From NCBI RefSeq assembly GCF_020782875.1, contig NZ_JAJGBN010000002.1, positions 1 to 64,000 on the forward strand: a stretch of DNA of 64,000 bases, written 5' to 3'. Source of the DNA: Allomuricauda sp. M10 (lineage in GTDB: Bacteria; Bacteroidota; Bacteroidia; Flavobacteriales; Flavobacteriaceae). Both the position numbers and the translations under genes were made by a program. Positions 27,643 through 36,147 of the stretch are shown piece after piece. The notes beneath the pieces were generated by a model, which saw nothing but the letters and a program-made list of their open reading frames with translations, did not search any database and was not told the origin of the DNA. Positions within the stretch are counted from its first letter, which is position 1. Each line of letters begins with the position of its first letter.

Positions 27643-29946
27643 CTATTTGTAATTCTTCACGCGGTCATCATTGATCACACCTCCCCAGTTAAGTCCGAAG
27701 GCAAAATCGTAGGTATTGCCCTCAGCATCAACATAAGGTTGCATATCACGAGGTACATCTTCAAACTGCAGTTCAACAGTTTTCATATCTGCAGGCATCT
27801 GAAATGGCAACAAAGCCGAAGGTTCTACTTTGCCAGATACCAAATCCATCAACGCTTGGTCCTGAACGCCCATTTGCACCAAAATGGCCGATGCATAAGG
27901 TTCGATTTCGGCAAAAACCATAGGTTTGGAAACCCTGACCAAAACTACAACCGGTTTTTCTCCCATTATTTTTTTGGTATCCTTTACCAAATCCAGATCG
28001 GTGGTATTGGAGGCCAAGAAGGTTTTTCCTTTGTAGGTACGGTTGGTAAAATCTTCCATTGGACTTCCCCCCGCCATACTACTATCCCTGGCAAAGGTTG
28101 CCGTGTAAGGACCGTATTGCAAACTAATGGGCACATAACCATTTCCTCCTTCTTCACTATCGGAAACTTCATATCCTACACCACCATTCGGGTTTTCAAT
28201 ACCAACTAGGGCAAAATCCGCTGCGGAAGGATCCTCTACAACATCATAATATTTAATGATCACATCCATATTGAAAGGAACTTCGTTACGCTCAGGCGTC
28301 GCGATCCCAAACCAATTTTTACTGGAGGCAACAAAGCGTTGTGGCACATAAACCTTTTTCTTTTCCTTCATGGGCAATACATTGCCTTGGTTTTTCAACA
28401 TGACCACGGACCGCAATTGTGCCTGGTACCCAGCAGCCATAAATTCAGGCTTACCCACGGTCGCTTCTGTTGTGGCCACGTCCAAATACGGATTTTCAAA
28501 AAGTCCGGTCCTAAAAATATTCTTCAATAACCGAACTGCTGACAGTTCAAAACGTTTGCGCATATATTCCTCCCCATGTTCCTTCACCCCCATTTGGTAG
28601 GCCTCGATCACAGGATCCATATCATTGTTACCACCAAATTGATCGCATCCTGCTTCAATGATCTTGTAATGCCGTTCAGCAACACTCAAGTTTTCCACAC
28701 CCCAAGGTTTTCCTTCAAAAACATATACAGAACTCACATCTCGGGTAATTCCCCAATCGGTACACACTACTCCATCGTACCCATACTTTTCCCTCAATAA
28801 ATTGGTAATCAAATATTTATTATAAGCATTGCCTATATTTTCACCATTAACGGTATCCCTACCAGTTGAAATGGTATAATACGGCATCACCGCCGAAGCC
28901 ATTCCTGTGGCACCTTTCAATTTAAAGGCTCCTTCCGTGAAGGGTTTCAAATGATCTTTCAAATTATTACCTGGATAAACGGCATAGGCACCATAACCAA
29001 AATGTGCATCACGTCCTCCTTCTTCCGGACCGCCTCCTGGCCAGTGTTTTACCATGGCATTCACACTTTGATAACCCCAACCGCCATCATCCGATGATTG
29101 AAATCCTTCCACGTAGGCCCTTGCCATATCGGTAGCCAATTTAGGATCTTCGCCCATGGTTCCATCAAAACGGGACCAACGGGGTTCCGTAGCCAAGTCA
29201 ATTTGGGGGGAAAGTGCCGTTGCAATACCCAAAGCCCTATATTCTTTGGATGCTATATCCCCAAACTGTTGCATAAGTGCTGGATCAAAACTGGCAGCTA
29301 TACCCAAACTGCTGGGCCACATGGATATGCGCCCACCCGCACCGGCATTGAATTCTGCATAAGAATCGCTTCCATGCCTTGGGTCGGAACTGGTATTCAC
29401 GGGTATTCCCATCCCAATACCTTCCACAAAAGCCTGTGCATTGTTGTTCCATTGGGCGGCCACACCTGGGGTTTGTACACTGGTAATCAGCACATGCCGA
29501 AGGTTATCATCTTTTAAAAAAATCTTTTGGGCATCGGAAAGGTCGCTTGCCTTGGCCCCACTTTCTTCAAAAGGTTTACCATTGTAGGTCACTGGACCAA
29601 AAAATCGGTTACCACCCCCCGGTATGGATTGGTGGGCACTGTACAACATAAGTCCCGCGATCTGTTCCACCGTCATTTTGGAAGCCAAGTCGGTTGCCCT
29701 TTCTTCCACGGAAAGTCTCCAATCCTCATAGGGATCCAAAGTGCCATTTTTGTTCAAGTCCTTAAAGGCAAACCGGTCTACCGTTAAAATTTGGATCCCC
29801 GATTCAGGGGCATAGCCAAGAGTTGCGCCATCCGTATTTTCAACTAATTTATAGCCCTCCTTTTCGGCTTCCTTCCATTTGGGTCCACAGGCCACCACCA
29901 AAAAAGGTAATATAGCTACCAAGAGGTGTTTTTTTGCATTTTTCAT
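27643..29946 (-). CDS. Glycoside hydrolase family 3 lipoprotein, 767 aa
   Basis: Exo-acting beta-glycosidase (beta-glucosidase type) anchored by lipid: MKNAKKHLLVAILPFLVVAC gives Cys20. An EF-hand-like loop follows (DLNKNGTLDPYEDW, residues 63-76). The GH3 barrel shows ATEPRWSRFDGTMGEDP, the KHWPGGG block (Lys300-His301) and the nucleophile Asp397 in GVVCTDWG, where the usual SDW is TDW. A C-terminal alpha/beta sandwich completes the enzyme. GH3 enzymes release terminal beta-linked sugars; the exact linkage cannot be told. It is not near the SusC/SusD pair. Confidence 0.92.
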   Translation of the reverse strand: MKNAKKHLLVAILPFLVVACGPKWKEAEKEGYKLVENTDGATLGYAPESGIQILTVDRFAFKDLNKNGTLDPYEDWRLSVEERATDLASKMTVEQIAGLMLYSAHQSIPGGGNRFFGPVTYNGKPFEESGAKASDLSDAQKIFLKDDNLRHVLITSVQTPGVAAQWNNNAQAFVEGIGMGIPVNTSSDPRHGSDSYAEFNAGAGGRISMWPSSLGIAASFDPALMQQFGDIASKEYRALGIATALSPQIDLATEPRWSRFDGTMGEDPKLATDMARAYVEGFQSSDDGGWGYQSVNAMVKHWPGGGPEEGGRDAHFGYGAYAVYPGNNLKDHLKPFTEGAFKLKGATGMASAVMPYYTISTGRDTVNGENIGNAYNKYLITNLLREKYGYDGVVCTDWGITRDVSSVYVFEGKPWGVENLSVAERHYKIIEAGCDQFGGNNDMDPVIEAYQMGVKEHGEEYMRKRFELSAVRLLKNIFRTGLFENPYLDVATTEATVGKPEFMAAGYQAQLRSVVMLKNQGNVLPMKEKKKVYVPQRFVASSKNWFGIATPERNEVPFNMDVIIKYYDVVEDPSAADFALVGIENPNGGVGYEVSDSEEGGNGYVPISLQYGPYTATFARDSSMAGGSPMEDFTNRTYKGKTFLASNTTDLDLVKDTKKIMGEKPVVVLVRVSKPMVFAEIEPYASAILVQMGVQDQALMDLVSGKVEPSALLPFQMPADMKTVELQFEDVPRDMQPYVDAEGNTYDFAFGLNWGGVINDDRVKNYK

Positions 29947-30100
29947 TTTAAAGTTTGTTAGTTAATTGTAGTTGAGAATTTAATCCATTGAATTTACGGA
30001 ATGATGGCCGAGTACGGAAATCCTTTTTACCAATTTCTGGCGTATATAACATAACCATCCTGAGAACTGCCTTTATCGTAACCCTTTAAATCCAAATAAG

Positions 30101-30922
30101 ATGAAAGCACGTTTCTTGATTACCGTTATAACCACCCTTTTTGTTTTGACCATTAATTTCGCATAGGAAAAAATGCATTGTCCGCCTTCGGAATGTGCAT
30201 TTCAACCAGGCGATCAGGCCTATGCCTTTGGGCACAAGATCAAACTGAGGGCCGAACCCAATACCACCTCTGCCGTTTTGGAAGAACTAAAGATCGGGGA
30301 ATGGGTAAAAATTCTGGAAAAGACCCCATTTTCATGGCCCTACAAAGGCTTTGATTCTCCCTTTTACAAAGTAAACTACAATGGTATGACGGGCTATATC
30401 CTCGGGGGATTGCTCTCCGTGGAACGAAAAACCGTTGCTGGGCAACATTACTTTTTCACGTATTCCCAAGAAGGGGAAACAACCTTTTTGAACATTAGGA
30501 CCGTGGTACATCGTTCGTATATGGAAAAGAAAGTGCCGCTTAGAAATCCGCATTTTACCATCAATACTTTGGGAAGTAAAGGCGTGCCCAATTTGGATGG
30601 CATCCTTTATGTGGATTACCAGGCTAATGCCTCCAACCTTGATGACGGGGGTATCTATCTGTTCCTCAACCATTTCAACCTATGTGATGCCGTGGCCATT
30701 TCCCAAGTTATGGACCAAGGTTCGTCCAATTATCTTTCGGAGCGATTGATCTTTCCTGATGATACGGATGGAATTCCGAATAAAGTATTGTACAAAATGG
30801 AAAAGGGCGAAAACCTGGACTTGGCTACTGAATGGAGACAAACGTCCATGGAATCACGTATTCTGACCTGGGCGGATGGGACCCTTTCACCGAATATTCG
30901 GGAGAAAAGAAGAATACCCTAA
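30101..30922 (+). pseudogene. SH3-like secreted protein gene with an amber codon at the signal-peptide cleavage site
   Basis: From the ATG at 30101 the frame reads MKARFLITVITTLFVLTINF-A, then TAG (30164-30166), then continues in the same frame with EKMHCPPSEC to the stop at 30922. The first 21 codons are a normal signal peptide. The position of TAG is just where Flavobacteriia usually have the CAG of the cleavage motif FA|Q, so a single C-to-T change explains the break. The body (from the in-frame ATG at 30173) has a bacterial SH3-like segment, HKIKLRAEPNTTSAVLEELK with YKVNYNGMTGYILGG, and a second domain of unknown type. As it stands, translation from 30173 would give a cytoplasmic 249-aa product. 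It may be a recent pseudogene, a sequencing error or a readthrough gene. Confidence 0.7.
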
Positions 30923-30947
30923 TACTTGCTCAATAATTTATTCATTT

Positions 30948-31023
30948 TATCGTTTATATATCCGATATTTTTATTTATCGATTTTTTTAACGATATTTGA
31001 ATAAATCGATTAATTAACCGATA
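30948..31023 (+). promoter_or_regulatory. Three-unit operator-like array upstream of satD
   Basis: Three inverted repeats of the form (T/A)ATCG-N10-CGATA stand at 30948-30967, 30976-30995 and 31004-31023. Their starts are exactly 28 bp apart, and the last half-site ends on the A of the satD ATG. The half-sites therefore alternate with 15 and 13 bp steps. Such an array suggests cooperative binding of a dimeric regulator, possibly SatD itself, whose C-terminus is helix-turn-helix-like. Confidence 0.65.
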
Positions 31024-31622
31024 TGATAGCGATTCTCACAGGGGATATCATTCACTCTAAAGACCATAAGGCCAGCAAGTGGTTACCCATATTGAAGCAG
31101 GCTTTGGGCACATACGGCCCGGAGCCTCTAGCATGGGAAATTTATCGAGGCGATAGTTTTCAATTGGAAACCACCCCCGAACGAGCGTTGGAAGCAGCCA
31201 TTTACATCAAAGCTTGTCTTAAACAGATACGCCATTTAGATGTTCGTATCGCCATCGGACTGGGAGAAAAAGACCATCAGGCCGAAAAGATCACCGAATC
31301 CAACGGAACGGCATTTTATCATTCCGGTGAGCGATTTGAAACCCTCAAAAAACAGACCTTGGCCCTAAAATCAGGGCATGAGGATTTTGATGAAACCATC
31401 AACCTAATGCTGCAATTGGCCACCTTGACCATGGACAACTGGCTCCCGGCAACGGCCAAGATTGTCTGTGCCGCATTGGAACATCCTAAAGCCAATCAGA
31501 AAGAGATTGCCTCCCTTTTGGACAAATCGCAAAGCACCATAAGTGAAGGATTGATCAGGGCAGGATTTGACGAAGTGCAAAAAATGATCCATTTTTACAG
31601 TACACAACTCACCCGATTATGA
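31023..31622 (+). CDS. SatD-family protein with C-terminal HTH-like segment, 199 aa
   Basis: SatD family (PF16264) of unknown biochemical role. The N-terminal domain opens with MIAILTGDIIHSKDHKAS and contains the signature WEIYRGDSFQ, followed by DVRIAIGLGEK and NGTAFYHSGERFE. This cyclase-like pattern (GD near the N-terminus, then RIAIG) is typical of the group. The C-terminal 50 residues look like a winged-helix: NQKEIASLLDKSQSTISEGL. The gene overlaps the DUF3307 gene by 4 nt (ATGA), as in many genomes, so the two are translationally coupled. The ATG overlaps the last operator-like half-site. Confidence 0.85.
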   Translation: MIAILTGDIIHSKDHKASKWLPILKQALGTYGPEPLAWEIYRGDSFQLETTPERALEAAIYIKACLKQIRHLDVRIAIGLGEKDHQAEKITESNGTAFYHSGERFETLKKQTLALKSGHEDFDETINLMLQLATLTMDNWLPATAKIVCAALEHPKANQKEIASLLDKSQSTISEGLIRAGFDEVQKMIHFYSTQLTRL

Positions 31623-32338
31623 CACTTTTAGCGCTACAACTGTTACTGGCCCATTTTGTGGGGGATTTTGTGCTGCAACCCACTAAATGGGTAGATGACA
31701 AGCTCCAAAAAAAGGGAAGATCCAAATACCTGTACTTTCACGTGGGTGTACATTTGTTGCTCCTGTTGCTCTTTTTGCAGTTTCAGCATTTGGGGGCCAT
31801 AGCCGTTATTGTGGTGTTGCACTATGTGATCGATCTAGGAAAACTCACTTTTACCAACCCTAAAAATTACCGATGGCTTTTTGTAGTGGATCAAGTATTA
31901 CATCTTTTGGTATTGGCCGTTGTGCTGTATTGGATCGAGCCCTATCAAATTCCGTTTGCGGACCTGTTCCAAGAAAAAAACCTACTGTTGGTCACCTTTT
32001 TGGTATTCGTGACCTTCGTTTCCGGTATTGTTATGCGGATGCTATTGGCACCTTATATTGATGAAATCGCCAAGGACGATGAACCAGGCGAAGGTGGTTC
32101 CCTAAAAAATGCCGGAACCTATATCGGAATGCTGGAACGGCTCTTTGTATTTGGGTTTATATTGATGCAGCAATGGGCAGCTATCGGGTTGTTGATCGCG
32201 GCAAAGTCTGTGTTCCGGTTTGGGGACCTCAACAAGGGCAAAAACCGAAAACTGACCGAATATGTCCTCATCGGCACCTTGCTCAGTTTTGGACTTGCTA
32301 TCCTCTCCGGGATGTTCTACATGTATCTGGCCAACTAG
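31619..32338 (+). CDS. DUF3307 membrane protein, 239 aa
   Basis: Polytopic inner-membrane protein with six or seven hydrophobic helices. The DUF3307 signature is at the start: LLLAHFVGDFVLQPTKWV, with further conserved HVGVH and YVIDLGKL. Its partner upstream is SatD, and the pair is conserved in many bacteria; this linkage is recalled knowledge. Function is unknown. A C-terminal part holds SVFRFGDLNKGKNRKLTEYV before two last helices. Confidence 0.85.
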   Translation: MTLLALQLLLAHFVGDFVLQPTKWVDDKLQKKGRSKYLYFHVGVHLLLLLLFLQFQHLGAIAVIVVLHYVIDLGKLTFTNPKNYRWLFVVDQVLHLLVLAVVLYWIEPYQIPFADLFQEKNLLLVTFLVFVTFVSGIVMRMLLAPYIDEIAKDDEPGEGGSLKNAGTYIGMLERLFVFGFILMQQWAAIGLLIAAKSVFRFGDLNKGKNRKLTEYVLIGTLLSFGLAILSGMFYMYLAN

Positions 32339-32340
32339 TG

Positions 32341-32367
32341 CATAAAAAAACCGTCCCAAAGGGACGG
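32341..32367 (-). terminator. Terminator of the FMN-binding gene
   Basis: CCGTCCC-AAA-GGGACGG (32351-32367) on the minus strand is followed by seven T. It closes the leftward DUF6607 / FMN-binding operon; in the plus direction no T-run follows. Confidence 0.85.
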
Positions 32368-32404
32368 CTCTCTCAATGAACAAATTAAAATAATGGGCAC
32401 TATT

Positions 32405-32971
32405 TTATTTTAAAACCTGCTGATCACTCAGCACTTTCATACTTTCCAGAATATTACTTACCGCCAAAGTCATGGACTTGGCAGAAATGGTGGCACCTGA
32501 AATACCATCGATATCCTCTCCATAAGTCAAGGTTTTCCCAGACTTTCTTCCAATGAATTGTTGCAACCAACGTTGGCTGCCTACTTGTCGACCATGATCT
32601 TCACGATAGATTAAAATCTTTGATTTCTTAACGGTCAAATCTGGAGTGAACAAGACCACGTAATCAAAAACATTTTTCATACTCGGAGCTTCTCCCAAAT
32701 ACACAAAACCTATGGTTTCCTGACCTGATTTAACCCTGAAAAGGTTCTCGCCACCCAATTCCGAAGGGGTCTTTTGGTTCAGAGTTGCATCCACTTGGAT
32801 CCATTCCAAGGAAAAATCCTCCAACTCAAAAGTAGTCTGTACGGCGCTATCCAGTTTTTCCTGAAGCTTTGGCGATATCTTGGGCAGTTGGAAGGCTACA
32901 AGAAAAAAGGCCGTGCAGAACACGGCCCAACCAAGGGCCTTAAACCTATTTTCCCTCGGCATTTGTAGCAT
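32405..32971 (-). CDS. FMN-binding domain protein, 188 aa
   Basis: Membrane-anchored exported protein with one N-terminal helix (LGWAVFCTAFFLVAFQL) and a C-terminal FMN-binding domain (PF04205). The flavinylation-type signature is DGISGATISAKSMT, where the Thr of the S(T)GAT-type motif receives FMN in NqrC/RnfG-like proteins; here the block reads SGATISA. I chose the ATG at 32971; the frame is open further up to 33028 inside the upstream gene, and an ATG at 32962 is also possible. It overlaps the end of the DUF6607 gene by about 25 nt, so the two are coupled. In this setting it may supply electrons for haem or ferric iron handling; that is inference. Confidence 0.8.
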   Translation of the reverse strand: MLQMPRENRFKALGWAVFCTAFFLVAFQLPKISPKLQEKLDSAVQTTFELEDFSLEWIQVDATLNQKTPSELGGENLFRVKSGQETIGFVYLGEAPSMKNVFDYVVLFTPDLTVKKSKILIYREDHGRQVGSQRWLQQFIGRKSGKTLTYGEDIDGISGATISAKSMTLAVSNILESMKVLSDQQVLK

Positions 32972-33872
32972 GTTTTTTATCCGTGATAAACTTGTTGATG
33001 GTTTCAAGAATCTGAGCCTTATTGGCACCCTGTTCTTCCAATTGGTAGAAATGCATAAAGAGCGGTTGACCGTCTACCTGCTTCAACAAGGTCAGATCAC
33101 CTTCACGGTTATAGACCTCATCCCAGGCAGCACGTGCAACGGCCCAAAAATCTTTGTGGGATGCCCACCAATCTGCGGCTACCTTGCAATCTGTATCGGC
33201 TACTTTTTTATAAATATTGAACCCTTTTTCTTGGGCCAAAAGCACATCAACCTTACCGTCTTTTCTAATGACCTTATCGTTGTCCTGTTCGTGCAACCAA
33301 CCATAAGCAGTGATTTCCTGGCGGTTGCCACGGCTCATCACATTGTAATCACTTCGCTTGGAATACTCCCTTCTTGGAAGGGGTGAATCACTGGTATTTT
33401 CCCAATAATGTTTGCCATCTACATGCACCCAAGAAGACGAACCGGCATACCTTGGGCTATCATCAACCTGATATACTTTTTGTGTCCATTGTCCTTTTAC
33501 GGCATTGGCAGGTAAGGTGGAGAAAGTCCAGTTATTGTCCTTGTCATAGTGATATACGGCTTGATTCTCGAATAACCAATCCTGTCTCCAGTGTTTGATC
33601 ACGGTGCTATCATTGATCACCAATAAATGCTGAAGGGAAATTTTGTTGTCCTCATCAATAATGGGCAAAGCCAATTCCAAGGCCTTGGAGGTATAATCCA
33701 GTTTCTTTTCGTAATCGATTTCCGGAGCAAAGGTCTCGGTGTATTTAAAGGTCACTTCGTAGCATCCGCACATGTCCAGAATGGCTTGGCGGTCCAAATC
33801 TTTCTTTTTTTGAGAGAAGCCAATAGTTGTTCCCATGGCCATAAGCATCAGGAAGAGGGTTGTTTTTTTCAT
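32946..33872 (-). CDS. DUF6607-family secreted protein, 308 aa
   Basis: Signal peptide MKKTTLFLMLMAMGTTIGFS|Q followed by a family with no known role. Characteristic parts are ILDMCGCYEVTFKYTETFAP near the start, then HWRQDWLFE, KGQWTQKVYQVDDSPRYAGS and YNVMSRGNRQEITAYGWLHE. I recall this DUF beside HmuY/TonB receptor genes in Flavobacteriia, and the divergent neighbour here is exactly such a receptor. A part in haem uptake or in reduction with the coupled FMN-binding protein is a reasonable guess. Confidence 0.75.
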   Translation of the reverse strand: MKKTTLFLMLMAMGTTIGFSQKKKDLDRQAILDMCGCYEVTFKYTETFAPEIDYEKKLDYTSKALELALPIIDEDNKISLQHLLVINDSTVIKHWRQDWLFENQAVYHYDKDNNWTFSTLPANAVKGQWTQKVYQVDDSPRYAGSSSWVHVDGKHYWENTSDSPLPRREYSKRSDYNVMSRGNRQEITAYGWLHEQDNDKVIRKDGKVDVLLAQEKGFNIYKKVADTDCKVAADWWASHKDFWAVARAAWDEVYNREGDLTLLKQVDGQPLFMHFYQLEEQGANKAQILETINKFITDKKHATNAEGK

Positions 33873-33922
33873 AATGGTATCAGTTAGATCTTTTCAAATT
33901 GTTCTGGACAAAAATACTAAAC

Positions 33923-33940
33923 TTATTTAGATTGAATAAA
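33923..33940. promoter_or_regulatory. Candidate iron-regulator box in the divergent haem locus
   Basis: TTATTTAGATTGAATAAA has TTTA-N7-TAAA symmetry and stands just upstream of the receptor promoter. The 11-mer TTATTTAGATT recurs inverted with one mismatch over the receptor start codon (AGTCTAAATAA, 33980-33990). A metal-dependent repressor (Fur or DtxR type) could bind both. This is inferred from position and symmetry only. Confidence 0.35.
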
Positions 33941-33949
33941 AATAAAATA

Positions 33950-33957
33950 TATATTTG
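33950..33957 (+). promoter_or_regulatory. -7 element TATATTTG of the TonB receptor
   Basis: TATATTTG matches TAnnTTTG fully and lies 19 nt before the ATG. The nearest upstream TTG (33932-33934) is 15 nt away, shorter than usual. Confidence 0.55.
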
Positions 33958-33976
33958 CCCAGAAAAATAAAATAGA

Positions 33977-36142
33977 ATGAGTCTAAATAAAAATACTGTA
34001 CTGGTTTACATATCTTTCCTTATCTGTGCATTGGCGCTTTCACAGGAACAGGAAACCGTACAAAAAGACTCAATGGCTATGCAGAACCTCTCTGAAGTGG
34101 TGGTCACAGGCGAAAGTCAAGTGATGTCCCTCAGCAAAAAACTCTTTAAGGTTGGAGTGCTCAACCAACAGGATATAGCCAAAGTTGCAGGCAATAATCT
34201 GGCCGATATCCTCAATTACAATCTAAATATTACCGTTACCCCAAGTCCTTCTACAGGGAGGTCCACCATAAACATGTTTGGCCTTGATGGACAATATGTA
34301 AAAGTATTGATCGATGGGATTCCCATGGCCAGCGACAATGGCATGGGGAACAATATAGACATCACCCAGATCAACCTAGAGGATGTGGAACGCATCGAAA
34401 TTGTAGAAGGTTCCATGGGTGTACTGTACGGGGATAACGCGGTTGCCGGGGTCATCAATATTGTTACCAAGCGCGGTTTGGAACAAGATGATTCTTGGCA
34501 GGTACAACTTTCCGTGCAAGAAGAAACTGTTGGCAAGGAGTATTCTTTGTTTGATGAAGGCAGACATATCCAAAACCTAAAAGCAACCCATCAGATCAAC
34601 GATAAAGTTTCATACGCCATTGGTGCTTCCAGAAACGATTTTGCAGGTTTCTTTAATGGATACAAGGGTAAAAACTATGTGAAAATAGAAGACAACCGAG
34701 TGGTCAATGATAGCCTTCGTGGACAGGAATGGAACCCTAAAGAACAACTCACTGTTTTTGGCAACCTGAACCTAAACCTTGGAAAGCACAATGTTTTCTA
34801 CAAAATCCAATATTACGATGAGTCGGTAAACGTGTACAACCACAACGTAATAGGAAGATTGGACAATAATGGCAAACCCAACCCTACCGCGTTGGATGAG
34901 ATCTTCGACACCGATCGTCTATTGAACAACCTCAATGTTTCAGGACCAATTAACGGGCAGACCATTTACAACCTTTCCTTCTCCTATCAAAACCAAAAAA
35001 GATACTACCAACAATATGTGTACAACATTTTGCAGCAAGGTATTGAATCCTACATTGCCAATGACCTGAGTCAATCTTCCAAGATTTGGTATTCCAAGGG
35101 GTTTGTGAGCAATATAGTTCCCAAATCGGATTTTTTTAATCTGCAGTTAGGTTATGAGTTTACCCACCAGACCGGTTTTGACGCCATCGCAACCGGAGAA
35201 TATTCCACTGACGTAGTGGAAAACACTTTGGAAAACTATGATTTTTTTGGGGTGGCGGATTTCAACCTATCCGATAAATTTTCAGTTTTTCCCGGCGCCC
35301 GGTATACCAATAATTCACAATTCGGAAATAAATTGATTTGGTCGCTTTCATCCACCTATAACATCACCAATACCTTCAAAATAAAGGCCGTATTGGGTTC
35401 CGCATTCAGGGCACCCAATTTTGAGGAGCTGTTCTTCTATTTTGTGGATGCCAACCATAATGTTCAAGGGAATCCTAATTTGAATCCAGAAGATGGTATT
35501 TCGGTTTTCCTCGACCTTGAAAATAAATATCAAATTGGGGATAGCGGCATCTTTAGAGCCGGTATCAAGTCCTTTTATTTTGATATCCAGGATAAGATTG
35601 CCAATGTACAAACGGATGATGGGGAAAACGGAACTCTGTTCACCTTTGACAATGTGGACTATTCCAAAATCTTGGGATTCTCCTTGGAGAACAGTATCAA
35701 CCTGAACAATTGGCAAGCCTCACTTGGGGCCACCTACATGGGCGAATCCACAAGAATTGACGCATCGGAAAACAGCAACAGCGATTATTTATGGAGTTTT
35801 AACCTGCAATCGTCCATAGGCTACACCATTCCATCATGGGATACGACATTATCTGCACAATTAAAATATACCGGAAGAACCCAAGTGGTTCTGGAAACCG
35901 ACGAAGACAGCCTAGTGGTTGGGCAAACCGACGACTTCACTTGGCTCGATGCATCCGTAAGGAAGGGCGTCACCAAGAACTTCGACATTACCCTCGGTGC
36001 ACGGAACATCTTCGACATCGTTACGGTCAACTCAACGTCTGTGCCCACGGGAGCCCATGGCACCACTGCAGCATCCAGTAGGTTGTTCGGTAACGGAAGA
36101 TCATTTTACCTAAAACTTTTATACAACTTAAATTTCAATTAA
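33977..36142 (+). CDS. TonB-dependent receptor, HmuR-like haem/iron type, 721 aa
   Basis: Outer-membrane TonB-dependent transporter. It has a signal peptide (ALALS|Q), a TonB-box-like LSEVVVTGES, a plug domain of about 120 residues with INMFGLDGQYVKVLIDGIP, VERIEIVEGSMGVLYGDNAV and GVINIVTKRG, then a barrel with YRNF-like blocks (FKIKAVLGSAFRAPNFEELF; GNPNLNPEDG) and a C-terminal aromatic strand. No SusC-type N-terminal domain is present, so it belongs with the siderophore/haem group. The next gene, 5 nt downstream, encodes a HmuY-like lipoprotein, which is why haem is the likely substrate. Upstream is an iron-box-like sequence. Confidence 0.88.
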   Translation: MSLNKNTVLVYISFLICALALSQEQETVQKDSMAMQNLSEVVVTGESQVMSLSKKLFKVGVLNQQDIAKVAGNNLADILNYNLNITVTPSPSTGRSTINMFGLDGQYVKVLIDGIPMASDNGMGNNIDITQINLEDVERIEIVEGSMGVLYGDNAVAGVINIVTKRGLEQDDSWQVQLSVQEETVGKEYSLFDEGRHIQNLKATHQINDKVSYAIGASRNDFAGFFNGYKGKNYVKIEDNRVVNDSLRGQEWNPKEQLTVFGNLNLNLGKHNVFYKIQYYDESVNVYNHNVIGRLDNNGKPNPTALDEIFDTDRLLNNLNVSGPINGQTIYNLSFSYQNQKRYYQQYVYNILQQGIESYIANDLSQSSKIWYSKGFVSNIVPKSDFFNLQLGYEFTHQTGFDAIATGEYSTDVVENTLENYDFFGVADFNLSDKFSVFPGARYTNNSQFGNKLIWSLSSTYNITNTFKIKAVLGSAFRAPNFEELFFYFVDANHNVQGNPNLNPEDGISVFLDLENKYQIGDSGIFRAGIKSFYFDIQDKIANVQTDDGENGTLFTFDNVDYSKILGFSLENSINLNNWQASLGATYMGESTRIDASENSNSDYLWSFNLQSSIGYTIPSWDTTLSAQLKYTGRTQVVLETDEDSLVVGQTDDFTWLDASVRKGVTKNFDITLGARNIFDIVTVNSTSVPTGAHGTTAASSRLFGNGRSFYLKLLYNLNFN

Positions 36143-36147
36143 AACCA

